Positions 17,025 to 25,010 of a stretch of 64,000 nt of DNA are shown here, one piece after another. The notes beneath the pieces were generated by a model that saw nothing but the letters and a program-made list of their open reading frames with translations, was not told the DNA's origin and searched no databases. Positions within the stretch are counted from its first letter, which is position 1. The number at the start of each line of letters is the position of its first letter. Made by a program: the position numbers and the translations under genes. The stretch lies in assembly GCF_014844035.1 (NCBI RefSeq), contig NZ_CP062159.1:4030001-4094000 (forward strand), given 5' to 3'. This stretch comes from Flavobacterium sp. MDT1-60 (GTDB lineage Bacteria; Bacteroidota; Bacteroidia; Flavobacteriales; Flavobacteriaceae).

Positions 17025-17700
17025 TTCGTAAATCTTGTTTTAATTTCTGACGAGTTCCTTTGTAACCTTTCTCTACTTTATTATTTTTGAAATCACTTCC
17101 GGTAAAAACCCTAACAGGATTTCCACGTTCAATATGCAGTTGATTTTCCCATTGTTGACCAACATGATTTTTAAGTTGCTGCAAAGTTTCGTCTTCTAAT
17201 TTTTTTAATAATCTTTCTGTTGCCCGTTTTTTGTTTTGGTGTTGCGAACGGCTGTCCATAGAAACAACTGCAATTCCTGTTGGAATATGCGTTGCCCGAA
17301 CCGCCGAACTCACTTTATTAACGTGTTGCCCACCGGCACCGGAACTCCGCATGGCCTGATACTGAATATCATTTTCTGAAACTGAACTATTTTTTTGTGG
17401 TTCAATCTCAAAAATACCAATAAACCAATTTTTACGTTTGTGCATTTTACGAAACGGACTCTGTCCAATCCATTGAATAGTTCCAATCCAGGAATTCGCA
17501 AATGTCGCTGCATTTTTCCCTTTTACAGAAATTGTTGCCGTTTCAACAGTTCCATTTTCAGAACCAACTTCTCTTTGTAATAACGTCGTTTCCAATTGCT
17601 GTTCCTGAGCTTCTTCCAACACTTTTTTAAGCACTTGGGCAACCACCCAAGTGCATTCCGCAGGTCCGCGACCTGCCGTTATCTGAATTATTTTTTCCAT
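17011..17700 (-). CDS. prfH: Peptide chain release factor-like protein PrfH
   Basis: Release factor homologue of 229 residues with the GGQ tripeptide at 123-125, in the context SSGAGGQHVNKVSSAVR. It lacks the codon-recognition domain of RF1/RF2 but has the N-terminal region typical of PrfH, including GTIQW and the SPFRKMHKRKNWFIG segment (81-95). Published work on PrfH shows that it releases peptides from ribosomes whose 16S rRNA is cut in the decoding centre, so that the adjacent RtcB can religate the RNA. Here rtcB lies 14 bases upstream, giving the expected pair. The gene overlaps the downstream TPR gene. Confidence in the assignment is high. Confidence 0.93.
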   Translation of the reverse strand: MEKIIQITAGRGPAECTWVVAQVLKKVLEEAQEQQLETTLLQREVGSENGTVETATISVKGKNAATFANSWIGTIQWIGQSPFRKMHKRKNWFIGIFEIEPQKNSSVSENDIQYQAMRSSGAGGQHVNKVSSAVRATHIPTGIAVVSMDSRSQHQNKKRATERLLKKLEDETLQQLKNHVGQQWENQLHIERGNPVRVFTGSDFKNNKVEKGYKGTRQKLKQDLRNENN

Positions 17701-17714
17701 TTTTAATTTTCTTT

Positions 17715-19106
17715 TTAACGATCCATTCGAACAATTCTCGGAGTAAAAGTTCCCAGAACTTCAACCAATTCCGTTTGATTTCCCATCACTTTTGTAATGT
17801 CTTTGTACGCCATCGGAGCTTCATCAATATTTCCTCCAATTAAAGTGACATCATTAGCTTTCAAAACCTTTTTAATTTCACTCTGTGTAAAAGTACTTTT
17901 GCATTTAGCTCTCGAAAATAATCGACCTGCACCGTGCGAAGCCGAATTTAAACTCTCCGCATTTCCTTTTCCTTTCACGATATAGCCGGGAGCCGTCATC
18001 GAACCGGGAATAATTCCCAATTGCCCTTCTGCAGCCGGAGTTGCGCCTTTTCTATGTACGATACATTCTTTTCCAATTACCATTTCTTTCCATGCAAAAT
18101 TGTGATGGTTTTCAATTGTTACCACTACTCTTTTTCCAATAGCTTTGGCAATTCTTCTGTGAATATCATCGTGACAGGCTTTTGCATATTCTCCTGCTAA
18201 ATTCATCGCCAGCCAATATTCCTGACCATCATGTGTATTTAAATCAAGCCAGGCTAAATGCTGCACATTTTTAGGTAACGGACATTGTTTTGTTGCCAGA
18301 TACGTGTAATGTTTCGCAATATTTGCACCCAAACCTCGCGATCCGCTATGCGAAAGAACAGCGAAATATTCACCAACTCCCAACTTCCATTCATTTTCAG
18401 GATTGTCAATTTTTGCAATTCCAAATTCAACAAAATGGTTTCCTCCGCCTGAACTTCCCAATTGCTTGTAAGCTTTTGGCAAAAGATTTTTTAACAACGG
18501 AATATCCTGAAATTCACTTTTGTAAAAAACTTCATGATCTACTCTTGAAGCATGAACTTCATTCATCCCGAATTTGGTATTATCTTTCAAAATTGCTTCT
18601 AACTGATGTTCTTTTCCTTTAAAATAGGATGCCGGCAAATCAAAAATCGAAAGGCTCATTCTACATCCGATATCAACTCCAACTCCATATGGTATAACAG
18701 CATTATCTGTTGCTAAAACACCGCCAATTGGTAATCCATAACCTGAATGTGCGTCTGGCATTAAAGCTCCTGCTATCGAAATTGGTAATTTTAAAGAATC
18801 ATACAACTGAAACTTAGCTTGTTGATCAATTTCATTTTCTCCAAATATGGTAAAAGGCGCTCGTGTATTTTTCAGCTGATGCATTCTTACATGAACTGGA
18901 TTTATCAAACCTTCAGCAACTTTACCCCAGGTTCCGTGTCCTTCATACTTTTCAGGATGAAGCAAAACTTCTTTGGCTTCTGTTAGAATAGATTCTTTTT
19001 TTTCTCTTTTTCTATATCTATTTATTTGCCCTAAGGCGATATTTATTGAATTGTTTTTCGGAAAGCCTAATTTAATCAGGTCTTTTCCGGATAATTTATT
19101 TCCCAT
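17715..19106 (-). CDS. rtcB: RtcB family RNA ligase (PrfH-associated)
   Basis: GTP- and manganese-dependent ligase joining 2',3'-cyclic phosphate or 3'-phosphate ends to 5'-OH ends. Metal-binding residues are visible as GVGVDIGCRM (Asp145, Cys148), GGGNHFVE (His224) and LSHSGSRG (His253). HRKGATPA holds the His that becomes guanylylated (His351), and SASHGAGR follows at 388-395. The length of 463 residues fits RtcB. It is the first gene of an operon with prfH, which points to 16S rRNA repair, not to tRNA splicing; archease is not encoded nearby. The ATG at 19106 is supported by the normal N-terminus. No clear promoter element is seen directly upstream. Confidence 0.95.
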   Translation of the reverse strand: MGNKLSGKDLIKLGFPKNNSINIALGQINRYRKREKKESILTEAKEVLLHPEKYEGHGTWGKVAEGLINPVHVRMHQLKNTRAPFTIFGENEIDQQAKFQLYDSLKLPISIAGALMPDAHSGYGLPIGGVLATDNAVIPYGVGVDIGCRMSLSIFDLPASYFKGKEHQLEAILKDNTKFGMNEVHASRVDHEVFYKSEFQDIPLLKNLLPKAYKQLGSSGGGNHFVEFGIAKIDNPENEWKLGVGEYFAVLSHSGSRGLGANIAKHYTYLATKQCPLPKNVQHLAWLDLNTHDGQEYWLAMNLAGEYAKACHDDIHRRIAKAIGKRVVVTIENHHNFAWKEMVIGKECIVHRKGATPAAEGQLGIIPGSMTAPGYIVKGKGNAESLNSASHGAGRLFSRAKCKSTFTQSEIKKVLKANDVTLIGGNIDEAPMAYKDITKVMGNQTELVEVLGTFTPRIVRMDR

Positions 19107-19250
19107 AAATTTTTATTAAATCTTGTTTGTTTTGCAAACGAATGTTTTCAAAATTGAATTTGAATAAAACATAAGTATGCGGAATCTTTTATCCGTTTTG
19201 GATAAATAATAAAATCAATTATTCGGGAAAATTTGAAGTGTCTAGAATAA

Positions 19251-19286
19251 AAAAAAGCCCGAAACTAAATGTCTTCGGGCTTTTTT
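19251..19286 (-). terminator. Strong terminator upstream of rtcB
   Basis: 13-bp stem AAAAAAGCCCGAA / TTCGGGCTTTTTT with a ten-base loop and T runs on both sides. It lies upstream of rtcB and about 340 bases past the response regulator, which has its own terminator. It therefore seems to end a separate small minus-strand transcript. Confidence 0.88.
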
Positions 19287-19306
19287 TTATATCTGAAAAT
19301 GAATTT

Positions 19307-19390
19307 CTAAGATTGAAATAAGCCACGAAGAAGCGATGCACCAAATCTGTTTGGTGTGAAGCTTTGTGATGTCGATGTAAGTACAAACAT
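19307..19390 (-). CDS. Candidate 27-residue small protein or leader peptide
   Basis: An ATG at 19390 opens a frame of 27 codons ending in TAG at 19307-19309, with a mixed basic and hydrophobic content (SFTPNRFGASLLRGLF is the core). A promoter-like -7 element lies about 70 bases upstream and a strong terminator begins 20 bases downstream, so a transcript of roughly 200 bases is likely. The frame contains a 7-bp hairpin (CACCAAA / TTTGGTG, 19339-19356). It may equally be an untranslated regulatory RNA, or a transposable fragment. I do not recognise a family. Confidence 0.35.
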   Translation of the reverse strand: MFVLTSTSQSFTPNRFGASLLRGLFQS

Positions 19391-19457
19391 TTCTCTTCGT
19401 TTTAAAGGGTTATTATTTTTTTCGTCTGCAAATATTCAGAATTGTTTTTTAATTTTC

Positions 19458-19465
19458 CAAATTTA
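19458..19465 (-). promoter_or_regulatory. -7 element of the candidate small transcript
   Basis: Minus strand reads TAAATTTG, matching TAnnTTTG. It would start transcription near 19450, leading through the 27-codon frame to the terminator at 19251-19286. Confidence 0.4.
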
Positions 19466-19583
19466 AATTAAAGAAAATTCTTGTCAAGAAAACAAACACA
19501 TCACTTACATAACAGCAAAACATTCGTTATCAATAACATAAATACAATAAAAAAAATAATTTAATCATAAGTAAACAAAAAAA

Positions 19584-19605
19584 AAGCTCTGATTTCTCAG
19601 AGCTT
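19584..19605 (-). terminator. Terminator of the two-component operon
   Basis: Perfect 9-bp stem AAGCTCTGA / TCAGAGCTT with a four-base loop. The minus strand continues into a run of at least eight T. It lies 23 bases past the response regulator stop. Confidence 0.88.
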
Positions 19606-19627
19606 ATATTTTATTTAAGTGAATTTA

Positions 19628-20344
19628 TTATTCGGTTACCTTGCTTTTTACAACTAATCTAAAACCTTCACCGTGAATATTAAGAATCTCAACATCTTCA
19701 TCAGATTTTAGATATTTTCTAAGTTTAGCGATGTAAACGTCCATACTTCTTGAAGTAAAATAGTTGTCATCTCTCCAAATTTTTGTTAAAGCTAATTCTC
19801 TTGGCATTAAATCATTTTCATGAAGAATCAACATTTTAAGCAATTCATTCTCTTTTGGAGATAATTTTATTGGCTCATCATTTTCGAAAGTTAAAAATCT
19901 AAGTTTAGAATTAAGGTGGAATTTACCAATATTAAACTCAAACTGTACTTGTTCTGCTTTTGTATCGGCAGATTTTCTTTGAATAATAGCTTTGATTTTC
20001 ATCAATAAAACTTCTGAATCAAAAGGCTTATTCAAATAATCATCAGCTCCTGCTTTATAACCTTTTAATACATCCTCTTTCATAGATTTAGCAGTTAAGA
20101 AGATAATAGGCACTTCGCTATTCTTTTCTCTAATTTCTTTGGCTAAAGTATAACCATCTTTATAAGGCATCATTACGTCAAGAATACATAAATCATATAC
20201 ATCTTTCTTGAATTTTTCGAAACCTTCCATACCGTTTTTAGCTAAAGTAACTTCAAAGTCATTTAACATTAGATAATCTTTAAGAACTGCCCCGAAATTA
20301 AGGTCATCTTCTACTAAAAGTATTCTTTTGTTATTATTTTCCAT
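19628..20344 (-). CDS. OmpR-family response regulator (RprY-like)
   Basis: DNA-binding response regulator of 238 residues. The receiver domain (about 6-120) has the acidic pair VEDD, the phosphorylated Asp56 in ILDVMMP and Lys106 in NKPF. The winged-helix output domain (about 140-235) has KLSPKENELLKML and the recognition helix region SRSMDVYIAKLRKYL. The gene follows the histidine kinase after three bases and is closed by a terminator, so the two form a standard pair. The sequence resembles RprY of Bacteroides, whose regulon is not well defined. Cytoplasmic. Confidence 0.95.
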   Translation of the reverse strand: MENNNKRILLVEDDLNFGAVLKDYLMLNDFEVTLAKNGMEGFEKFKKDVYDLCILDVMMPYKDGYTLAKEIREKNSEVPIIFLTAKSMKEDVLKGYKAGADDYLNKPFDSEVLLMKIKAIIQRKSADTKAEQVQFEFNIGKFHLNSKLRFLTFENDEPIKLSPKENELLKMLILHENDLMPRELALTKIWRDDNYFTSRSMDVYIAKLRKYLKSDEDVEILNIHGEGFRLVVKSKVTE

Positions 20345-20347
20345 ATT

Positions 20348-21934
20348 TTAATTTATTAATGGTATTTTTATTATAAAGGTGCTACCTTTTCCTTTTTCGC
20401 TTTCAACATATACTTGACCATTGTGATCTTCAACTATTCTTTTTACATAAGCAAGACCTAAACCATGTCCTTTTACGTTATGTAAATCTCCAGTATGTTC
20501 TCTGTAAAATTTCTCAAAAACTCTTTTTTGAGCCACCTTACTCATTCCTAATCCATTATCTTTAACTTTTATCAGAATCATATCCTTTATGTTTTCTGTA
20601 AAAATTTCAATTTCAGGAACATCCGGAGAATACTTTATGGCATTCTCTAAAATATTTACCAATACATTTGTAAAATGCACTTCATTTATCAAACACGTCG
20701 TTCTTGAAGCATTTAGATGTTTTACAACCGTACCATGTCTATCTTCTAAAATTAAATTTACATGTTCAATTGCATCATCAATAATATCATGAATTGCAGT
20801 TGGTTCTTTTGTAATATCCAGTTCTCTTTTTTCTAATTTAGAGATACGAAGAACGTTTTCAACCTGAGCATGCATTCTTTTATTTTCATCTCTGATCATT
20901 TGAAGATATCTAAAAACCTTTTCTTTATCTTCAATAATCTTCGGATTTTTAATCGCATCCAAGGCCAAATTTATTGTTGCAATTGGAGTTTTAAACTCAT
21001 GCGTCATATTATTTATAAAATCTGTTTTAATTTCAGAAATATGTTTTTGACGCAACAATTGGTTTAATGCACTGGTATATGCAATTATTATAATCAGTGT
21101 AAAAACGATTGATAATATTGTTATGCTTAATAACTCTGATAACAAAAATTTCTTTTTATAAGGAAAGGTTATATATAATTCATACTTACTATTTCCTTCA
21201 TTATCAGTATATATCGGAATGTGATAGCTTGCATCTTTATCAAAATGAAAACCATCCGATTTTACTTTTGTTGGTAAACCACTGTTAAGAACACCGAATT
21301 CAAATTTGGTTTTTACACCATATTCTTCTAATTCCTTTTTTAATAACTTATTAAGCTTGTCTTTTGTAATTCTTCCTTCAATTGGCGTTAAAGAAGCAAT
21401 ATCTTTATATTGAATTTGTTGCTGTACTTTATTTAAAATATCTAAGCTTCCTGATTTCTCGATTTTTAAATCCGGAATAATACTTTGTCCTAAAGGATTA
21501 TTATCAATACCATTGTTGTTATTATAAACTTCAGTTACGCGTTTCGAACTAAAATTCTTAAACCTTTCGCTACTGAATTTTTTATTAAACAATGAGCCAC
21601 TTATATCATAATCTTCAGAGGTCAGTGTATTAGAATATACAATTGTTTTGTTTGTTTTGGTATTTCTCTGTACATAAAGAACTTCCAGTAAATCTTCTTT
21701 TTTAGGGATTTTACCAGTACTATCTTTTATACGATTATATTTATCATAAAAACTGTATTCTTCTTGCTGCTCAAGTTTATCAGCAACATTACCAATTACC
21801 TGAGTAACGTGATATTTAAATTGTTCATCATTATTTTTGAACGAAGAGTTGAACCAAAATACCTGAACCAGAATAATCCCTATTAAGGACAAGCTCATGA
21901 GCAAAACAAGTATTCTAAAAAATAATTTATTCAT
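20348..21934 (-). CDS. Membrane sensor histidine kinase (RprX-like)
   Basis: Sensor kinase of 528 residues. Membrane segments at about 6-28 and 266-290 enclose a periplasmic sensor domain of about 235 residues with no recognised ligand-binding fold. The H-box NNMTHEFKTPIATI places the phosphorylated His at 312. The ATPase part shows NILENAIKYSP (N box), DNGLGM (G1) and GHGLGLAYV (G2), so all catalytic motifs are intact. The domain order and the NNDEQFKYHVTQVIGNVADK segment after TM1 suggest the RprX group. It is co-transcribed with the OmpR-type regulator. The stimulus is unknown. Confidence 0.94.
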   Translation of the reverse strand: MNKLFFRILVLLMSLSLIGIILVQVFWFNSSFKNNDEQFKYHVTQVIGNVADKLEQQEEYSFYDKYNRIKDSTGKIPKKEDLLEVLYVQRNTKTNKTIVYSNTLTSEDYDISGSLFNKKFSSERFKNFSSKRVTEVYNNNNGIDNNPLGQSIIPDLKIEKSGSLDILNKVQQQIQYKDIASLTPIEGRITKDKLNKLLKKELEEYGVKTKFEFGVLNSGLPTKVKSDGFHFDKDASYHIPIYTDNEGNSKYELYITFPYKKKFLLSELLSITILSIVFTLIIIIAYTSALNQLLRQKHISEIKTDFINNMTHEFKTPIATINLALDAIKNPKIIEDKEKVFRYLQMIRDENKRMHAQVENVLRISKLEKRELDITKEPTAIHDIIDDAIEHVNLILEDRHGTVVKHLNASRTTCLINEVHFTNVLVNILENAIKYSPDVPEIEIFTENIKDMILIKVKDNGLGMSKVAQKRVFEKFYREHTGDLHNVKGHGLGLAYVKRIVEDHNGQVYVESEKGKGSTFIIKIPLIN

Positions 21935-21939
21935 CGAAA

Positions 21940-21947
21940 CAAAATTA
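21940..21947 (-). promoter_or_regulatory. -7 element directly before the histidine kinase
   Basis: Minus strand reads TAATTTTG, five bases before the ATG at 21934. As at smpB, the short distance suggests a leaderless or nearly leaderless message. Confidence 0.45.
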
Positions 21948-21993
21948 ATATTTTAACAATATACTAAATAATACATTAACCAAATATTAACAT

Positions 21994-22590
21994 TTAAGAC
22001 TGATTTTGTTTAATATCTAAAATTTTAAGAATTTTAACAACTTCTTCTTTAGCAATTTTAAGATTTACGTTATTAATAACAAAATTGCTCTTGGAAATTC
22101 GATCTTCATCCTTCCATTGCATTTGCATTCTGCTTAAAACTTGCGAGCGAGTAGTATTATCCCGCTTTAAGACCCTATCAATTCTAATTTCTTCAGGTGC
22201 GGTAACTGTTATTATGAAATCACATTCTTTATATCGTCCACTTTCAAACAAAATAGCAGCCTCATAAATTACATATTCATAATTTTTGTGCCGCAATAAC
22301 CATACCTCAAAATCTTTTTTTACAGCTGGGTGTACTATCGCATTTAATTTTGCCAACTTTTCTTTATCATTAAAGACAATTTCTGCAAGTTTACCTCTGT
22401 TTAAAATATCATTTTCAAAAACAATTTCTCCAAATACATTTTTCACTTCTTTTATAACAGGATCTAATTGCATTACAGCTCTTGAACCATTATCAGCTAT
22501 ATAAACAGGAACACCCATTTCTGCAAAATAATTAGCAATGGTTGTTTTTCCACTTCCAATACCCCCTGTTAAACCGATAACTTTTGTCAT
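21994..22590 (-). CDS. coaE: Dephospho-CoA kinase
   Basis: Phosphorylates the 3'-hydroxyl of dephospho-CoA, the last step of coenzyme A synthesis. The P-loop GLTGGIGSGKTT covers residues 6-17. The AAILFESG segment in the middle and the later ITVTAPEEIRIDRVLKR match the CoaE core. The length of 198 residues is normal. The gene begins one base after the stop of the glycosyltransferase gene, so both are on one message. Another CoA-pathway gene, coaBC, lies at 27667-28881 in the same orientation but is not adjacent. Confidence 0.95.
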   Translation of the reverse strand: MTKVIGLTGGIGSGKTTIANYFAEMGVPVYIADNGSRAVMQLDPVIKEVKNVFGEIVFENDILNRGKLAEIVFNDKEKLAKLNAIVHPAVKKDFEVWLLRHKNYEYVIYEAAILFESGRYKECDFIITVTAPEEIRIDRVLKRDNTTRSQVLSRMQMQWKDEDRISKSNFVINNVNLKIAKEEVVKILKILDIKQNQS

Positions 22591-22591
22591 A

Positions 22592-23590
22592 TTATATTTT
22601 AAAAAACATACGAGGGAAAACTTCTTGCGGTTTTTTCTTTAAAAGAATAATTTTTACAAATGATTCTAAAAATCCCGTTCCGTATCCATAAAATTGTTTC
22701 CACACCGCAATTACTGACAAGTATCCAATTTTAATGCTTTTATTCTGTATACTAGCTGTAAGAAATATTATAACGAAATATACGAAATATAATTGTAATA
22801 AAATATCAATATTGAAAATTAACAGTAAAAAAGCTAATAATAATCCAAGTATAAAAACGGTCGGAAAGAAAAAAGTAATTTTATTATGTTCTGGATACCA
22901 ACTATTTAATATTGGTCTTGCAATTCCAAACTTATGCACCTGAATAGAGAATTTTCCCCAATCAATTCTTCGTTTATGATAAACATAAGCTTCTGAAAAC
23001 AACCTCGTTTCAAAACCTAAATTCCATAAACGAATTGATAAATCCGGATCTTCACCAGGGTGAATATTACCAAATCCATTTGATGCTTCAAAAGCTTTTT
23101 TAGAAATTCCCATATTGAAACTTCTTGGCTGAAACTTATTGATTTTTTCAGACCCACCACGTATTCCACCGGTAGTCAAAAATGAAGTCATTGCAAAATT
23201 AATCGCTTTCTGTATATCTGAAAAACTATCCAAGGCTTTATCCGGGCCACCAAAACAATCCACATATTCTTCGTTTAAAGCTTTGCGGACTTCTGACAAA
23301 TAATTAGGCGGAATAATACAATCTGAATCAAAAATGATAAAGTAATCACCTCTTGCCTTTTGCATTCCAAAGTTTCTTGAATCTCCCGGTCCTGAATTTT
23401 CCTTAAAATAATAAGAGATATTCAATTTTCCCTGATAGGTCATTACCACATCTTTACATGGAATCGATGAACCATCTTCAACAAGAACAATTTCAAAAGG
23501 TTCATTATAATCAGATTTCGAGAGACTTTCTAAAAGCTCATCAACTTCATCTGGACGATTATACACGGGTATAATTAAAGAAAAAATCAT
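22592..23590 (-). CDS. Family 2 glycosyltransferase with C-terminal membrane segments
   Basis: GT-A fold glycosyltransferase of 332 residues that probably adds a sugar to a membrane-bound acceptor. The N-terminal IIPVYNRPDEV starts the fold, IVLVEDGS contains the first nucleotide-sugar contact, and FDSDCIIPP holds the DxD metal motif. HPGEDPDLSIRL (with the ED base) follows near residues 178-189. Two hydrophobic segments between about residues 233 and 282 anchor the protein. It precedes coaE by one base. The sugar and acceptor are unknown; polysaccharide or lipid glycosylation are possibilities. There is no larger polysaccharide cluster here. Confidence 0.88.
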   Translation of the reverse strand: MIFSLIIPVYNRPDEVDELLESLSKSDYNEPFEIVLVEDGSSIPCKDVVMTYQGKLNISYYFKENSGPGDSRNFGMQKARGDYFIIFDSDCIIPPNYLSEVRKALNEEYVDCFGGPDKALDSFSDIQKAINFAMTSFLTTGGIRGGSEKINKFQPRSFNMGISKKAFEASNGFGNIHPGEDPDLSIRLWNLGFETRLFSEAYVYHKRRIDWGKFSIQVHKFGIARPILNSWYPEHNKITFFFPTVFILGLLLAFLLLIFNIDILLQLYFVYFVIIFLTASIQNKSIKIGYLSVIAVWKQFYGYGTGFLESFVKIILLKKKPQEVFPRMFFKI

Positions 23591-23664
23591 AATGGGATGT
23601 GCGGTATTAAAGTAGCAATTTTTTAAGTTTCAAAATTTTAACAAAGATATGTTATATTCATAAA

Positions 23665-23692
23665 AAAACCACCAACTTTAGGTTGATGGTTT
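23665..23692 (-). terminator. Terminator of fabV
   Basis: AAAACCACCAAC / GTTGATGGTTTT stem with one mismatch and a five-base loop. On the minus strand it runs into a T tract. It begins about 20 bases past the fabV stop. Confidence 0.8.
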
Positions 23693-23712
23693 TCGTTTAT
23701 AGTAGCAAGTAA

Positions 23713-24903
23713 TTATTTGATACTTTCAATATTTACAACTTCATTTGCTTCGGCTTTATAATCAACTCCGGCAAATTCGAATCCAAATAAATTTAAGAAA
23801 TCGTTTCTGTATCCAGCTAAGTCTCCAATAGCCGGCAATGTTTCTGTTGTAGCTTCTTCCCAAAGTTTAGCCACTTTTGCCTGAACATCATCACGCATTT
23901 CCCAATCATCAATTCTGATTCTTCCCTTGTCATCTACTGGTACTTCAGATCCTGTGTATAATCTATCCTGGAATAAACGTTGAATTTGCTCAATACAACC
24001 TTCATGAATTCCTTCTTCTTTCATAATTTTATATAAAAGAGAAATATATAAAGGAATTACCGGAATTGCAGAACTAGCCTGAGTAACCAAAGCTTTGTTT
24101 ACAGAAACATAAGCTTGTCCACTGATAGATTTCAAACTATCCGTGATAGAGAAAGCAGTAGCTTCTAAATGGTCTTTAGCACGCCCGATTGTACCTTTAC
24201 GATAAACCGCTTCAGTTAATGATGGTCCAATATAAGAATAAGCAACTGTTGTAGCTCCTTCAGCCAGCAAATTTTCATTTTTTAAGGCATCCATCCACAT
24301 AGCCCAGTCTTCACCGCCCATTACAGCCACAGTATTTTCAATATCTTCCTCATTTGCAGGAGCTATAGAAACTTCAGTAACATTTCCGGTATGAAAATCT
24401 ACCGTTTTATTTGTAAAAGTTTGTCCAATTGGTTTTAAAACAGAACGATGCAGCACTCCTGTATTAGGGTTTGTTCGTACTGGTGAAGCCAAACTGTAAA
24501 TAATCAAATCTACCTGACCTAAATCAGCTTTAATTAAATCCAGTGTTTGTCTTTTTATTTCATTTGAAAAAGCATCTCCATTGATACTTTTTGCATATAA
24601 ACCTGCTTTGTGAGCTTCAGCTTCAAAAGCTGCAGAATTATACCATCCCGGAGAAGCTGTTTTTCCTTCAACTGGTGGTTTTTCAAAAAATACTCCAATT
24701 GTAGCTGCATTAGATCCAAAAGCACTTGTAATTCTTGAAGCCAATCCGAAACCGGTCGAAGCACCAATCACTAATACCTTTTTTGCACCTGCAATTGCTC
24801 CTTTTGATTTTATATATTCAATTTGATTTTTAACATTTTGCTCTGCTCCTTTTGGGTGGGCTGTCAAGCAAATAAATCCTCTCATTCTAGGTTCTATAAT
24901 CAT
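23713..24903 (-). CDS. fabV: Enoyl-[acyl-carrier-protein] reductase FabV
   Basis: NADH-dependent trans-2-enoyl-ACP (or -CoA) reductase, performing the last step of each fatty-acid elongation round. The 396-residue length is typical of FabV, which is larger than FabI. The catalytic pair of the Y-x8-K motif is Tyr234 and Lys243, in the context AVYRKGTIGRAK. The N-terminal RGFICLTAHP and the Rossmann segment VLVIGASTGFGLASR are conserved. FabV enzymes are known to be less sensitive to triclosan than FabI; whether this organism also has fabI cannot be seen. It is a single gene with a promoter element upstream and a terminator downstream. Confidence 0.95.
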   Translation of the reverse strand: MIIEPRMRGFICLTAHPKGAEQNVKNQIEYIKSKGAIAGAKKVLVIGASTGFGLASRITSAFGSNAATIGVFFEKPPVEGKTASPGWYNSAAFEAEAHKAGLYAKSINGDAFSNEIKRQTLDLIKADLGQVDLIIYSLASPVRTNPNTGVLHRSVLKPIGQTFTNKTVDFHTGNVTEVSIAPANEEDIENTVAVMGGEDWAMWMDALKNENLLAEGATTVAYSYIGPSLTEAVYRKGTIGRAKDHLEATAFSITDSLKSISGQAYVSVNKALVTQASSAIPVIPLYISLLYKIMKEEGIHEGCIEQIQRLFQDRLYTGSEVPVDDKGRIRIDDWEMRDDVQAKVAKLWEEATTETLPAIGDLAGYRNDFLNLFGFEFAGVDYKAEANEVVNIESIK

Positions 24904-24992
24904 ATTTTTATTGTTTATTCGTTCATTTGCTAATCATTAAAGTGAGGTAAATGATCCGCTTATTTACGTTTATTGAATTAGTTTTAAGATGA

Positions 24993-25000
24993 CAAATATA
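24993..25000 (-). promoter_or_regulatory. -7 element of fabV
   Basis: Minus strand reads TATATTTG, matching TAnnTTTG, 89 bases upstream of the ATG at 24903. A TTG at 25017-25019 (minus strand) is 16 bases away and overlaps the end of recN. Confidence 0.5.
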
Positions 25001-25010
25001 AAGTATTTCT

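Larger units (their letters stand above)
19107..19627. other. Non-coding region between rtcB and the response regulator
   Basis: About 520 bases without a full-size gene. It contains two terminators (19251-19286 and 19584-19605), a minus-strand -7 element at 19458-19465, and between them a 27-codon minus-strand frame that includes a small hairpin. The remainder is AT-rich and I see nothing else in it. Confidence 0.7.

Noticed and set aside
18290..18622. Plus-strand frame of 110 codons within rtcB
   Set aside because: It runs opposite to the catalytic core of RtcB and has no own features.
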